The translations under genes were made by a program, and so were the position numbers. 64,000 bases of DNA from Adineta steineri (lineage: Eukaryota > Rotifera > Eurotatoria > Adinetida > Adinetidae), in the NCBI GenBank assembly GCA_905250115.1, contig CAJNOI010000282.1, forward strand, positions 1-64,000, written 5' to 3'. Numbering within the stretch: position 1 is the stretch's first letter; the number at the start of each line of letters is the position of its first letter. The notes beneath the pieces were generated by a model that did no database searches, was not told the origin of the DNA, and saw only the letters and a list, made by a program, of their open reading frames with translations. This document shows, piece after piece, positions 62,724 to 64,000 of this stretch.

Positions 62724-64000
62724 TCAAAAATGAAATGGAGAAACATTTATTTGTATTACAAATATTGTATGTAATCGACGACGACGATGATGTCGATAAT
62801 GAGATAAATATTTACCATTGAATTCATTATTATATAAGTGTATTTCAAATTCATATTCATTTGATTCAATTAATGTTCGATTTGTTTTAAGATTAAATCC
62901 ATCGAGTATAAAAGGAAAAGATATATTGAAATTATTTTTATCAATTATTTTTATTGAACTTTTATTTTGATGAGTCATAGGTAAATGATATAAGATTTGA
63001 TTTGATGCTGTTAAACGTGGTAAAGCAAAAAATCTATAATATATATATATAGCTCGACGAGGAGAACATGTCGGTGAACGTTGATAACATTTTAATAAAC
63101 AATCACTTTCATTTTGTCGAATATAACCAACAGGACATGGAATATCTATACATTCATAAGCACCTTGTGTATTAAAACATGTACGATCTTGACCACAGTC
63201 AATTTGAAATTGACGACATTCATTGACATCTAGGAAAATATATCAGTAAAATCATTTGTTAACGAAGTGACGTCATAAAATAGAAACATGTATATCTTAT
63301 AAATGAGGAAACCTTTCGTTTTTGAAAACTAAATAGTACAGTTTGTAGACAATTCAAAGGGTTTGACGGAGTACGAATATACTAAAGAAAAACTAATCTT
63401 ATAATTGAATGAAAAGCAGAAATCCTTCCTCCGGAAGTCTCAGATAATGATAAAGCAGACATTTCTATTTTGTGACTTAATAGCATCTGTAGAGGTCTCA
63501 TTTTTTTGTGACTCACATAGTTCGATCGACATTAATTAATCTTAACTAAGTACCAACATTTCTATATATGTCTATGCTAAAAGAATATCTTCTAGACCAA
63601 TATTCTTATAAAAAATTAAAGTCCAAAGAAGACGGTAAATATCCTATTCTGCCGATATATTTGTTTTTTAAAGAAAATATTTATTTAAAAGAAAAAAGTT
63701 TAAATGTAAACCTTGACATTGACTTGAATTGTTTATTTTAAATCCAATTGGACAAAAACATCGATAAGATCCAAGTTGATTTTCACACATATACTGACAA
63801 ATATTTGCATTTTCAATACATTCATCAATATCTAAACAAAACAAAATATATGAAGTTGTTGTTACATCGGGGACAAAAAAAGAAGGTAACTAGATAAACA
63901 TTCATATTTTGACTAGAAATATGTCCGTAAAAAATATATTTGATCGATTTTTTTTCTTAAATAATATATGAATTTTATGAACTCTTTAAATACCTTCACA
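62724..64000 (-). CDS. cbEGF/fibulin-module protein, 3' end (5' part outside window)
   Basis: Three minus-strand exons are visible: the last 7 nt of one at 64000-63994 (TGTGAAG), then 63831-63712 (120 nt) and 63229-62724, all joined in phase 1. The middle exon encodes one calcium-binding EGF domain: DIDECIENANICQYMCENQL, six cysteines, ending FCPIGF....QC. The last exon starts with a second one (DVNECRQFQIDCGQDRTCFN), then CPVGYIRQNESDCLLKC, and a ~120-residue C-terminal domain (YRFFALPRLTASNQILYHLP ... FVIQINVSPFHF). This combination is the fibulin/hemicentin C-terminal arrangement, found in extracellular-matrix and basement-membrane proteins. The DI(V)DEC/DVNEC start indicates Ca2+ binding. 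One intron is 481 bp. How many domains precede it is unknown. Confidence 0.85.

Overview
The window looks like nuclear DNA of a bdelloid rotifer (an Adineta/Rotaria-type genome). The DNA is AT-rich. Most genes are animal orthologues split by very short introns of about 45-65 bp. Between them sit families typical of bdelloids: an F-box/LRR protein, an NHL-repeat protein, and the N-terminal domain that precedes bdelloid ADP-ribosyltransferase/TPR proteins. Degenerate hexamers like the bdelloid telomere unit TGTGGG also occur. The organism call is inferred from gene content and gene structure; no database search was run.

Layout. 1-10,000 is accessory: a partial NHL-repeat gene (-), a two-exon F-box/LRR gene (-), short foldback repeats, and an ART/TPR-type gene fragment broken by an in-frame stop. 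10,100-18,250 is a compact conserved block: a polycystin-2-like channel (+), TRAPPC2L (-), Chibby (+) and the iron-sulfur helicase RTEL1 (+). TRAPPC2L and Chibby are head to head, 172 bp apart. 18,250-24,500 is a decayed island. It holds a tRNA-like Pol III unit, a family of palindrome-rich elements ending in CCAGGTC/GACCTGG, a dead RBBP4-like WD40 gene with one such element inside an exon, an F-box/LRR gene lacking its F-box, and a zinc-finger fragment.

25,300-41,000 is again conserved: a TLDc/MEAK7-like gene, a KIDINS220 (ankyrin + KAP NTPase) gene cut by a 100-N gap, the C-terminal half of a DDX3-type helicase after the gap, a secreted H-type ferritin, a DUF389 membrane protein and TRAPPC5. 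41,000-53,700 is the Meis/homothorax TALE-homeobox gene with about 4 kb of gene-free upstream DNA, long introns, a 10-nt microexon inside the homeodomain and an apparent one-base homopolymer frameshift. 55,000-60,700 is a NOX5-type NADPH oxidase with extra EF-hand sequence and a large insert in its dehydrogenase domain. The window closes with a small secreted acidic protein and the 3' end of a cbEGF/fibulin-module gene (-).

The genes do not form one pathway; they are a normal mix of eukaryotic housekeeping and signalling genes. The most unusual material is the CCAGGTC palindrome-word element family at 18,736-20,538, including one copy whose removal with one TA restores the RBBP4 reading frame, and the microexon structure of Meis. 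Exon boundaries were read by eye from GT/AG sites and frame continuity and have no transcript support.
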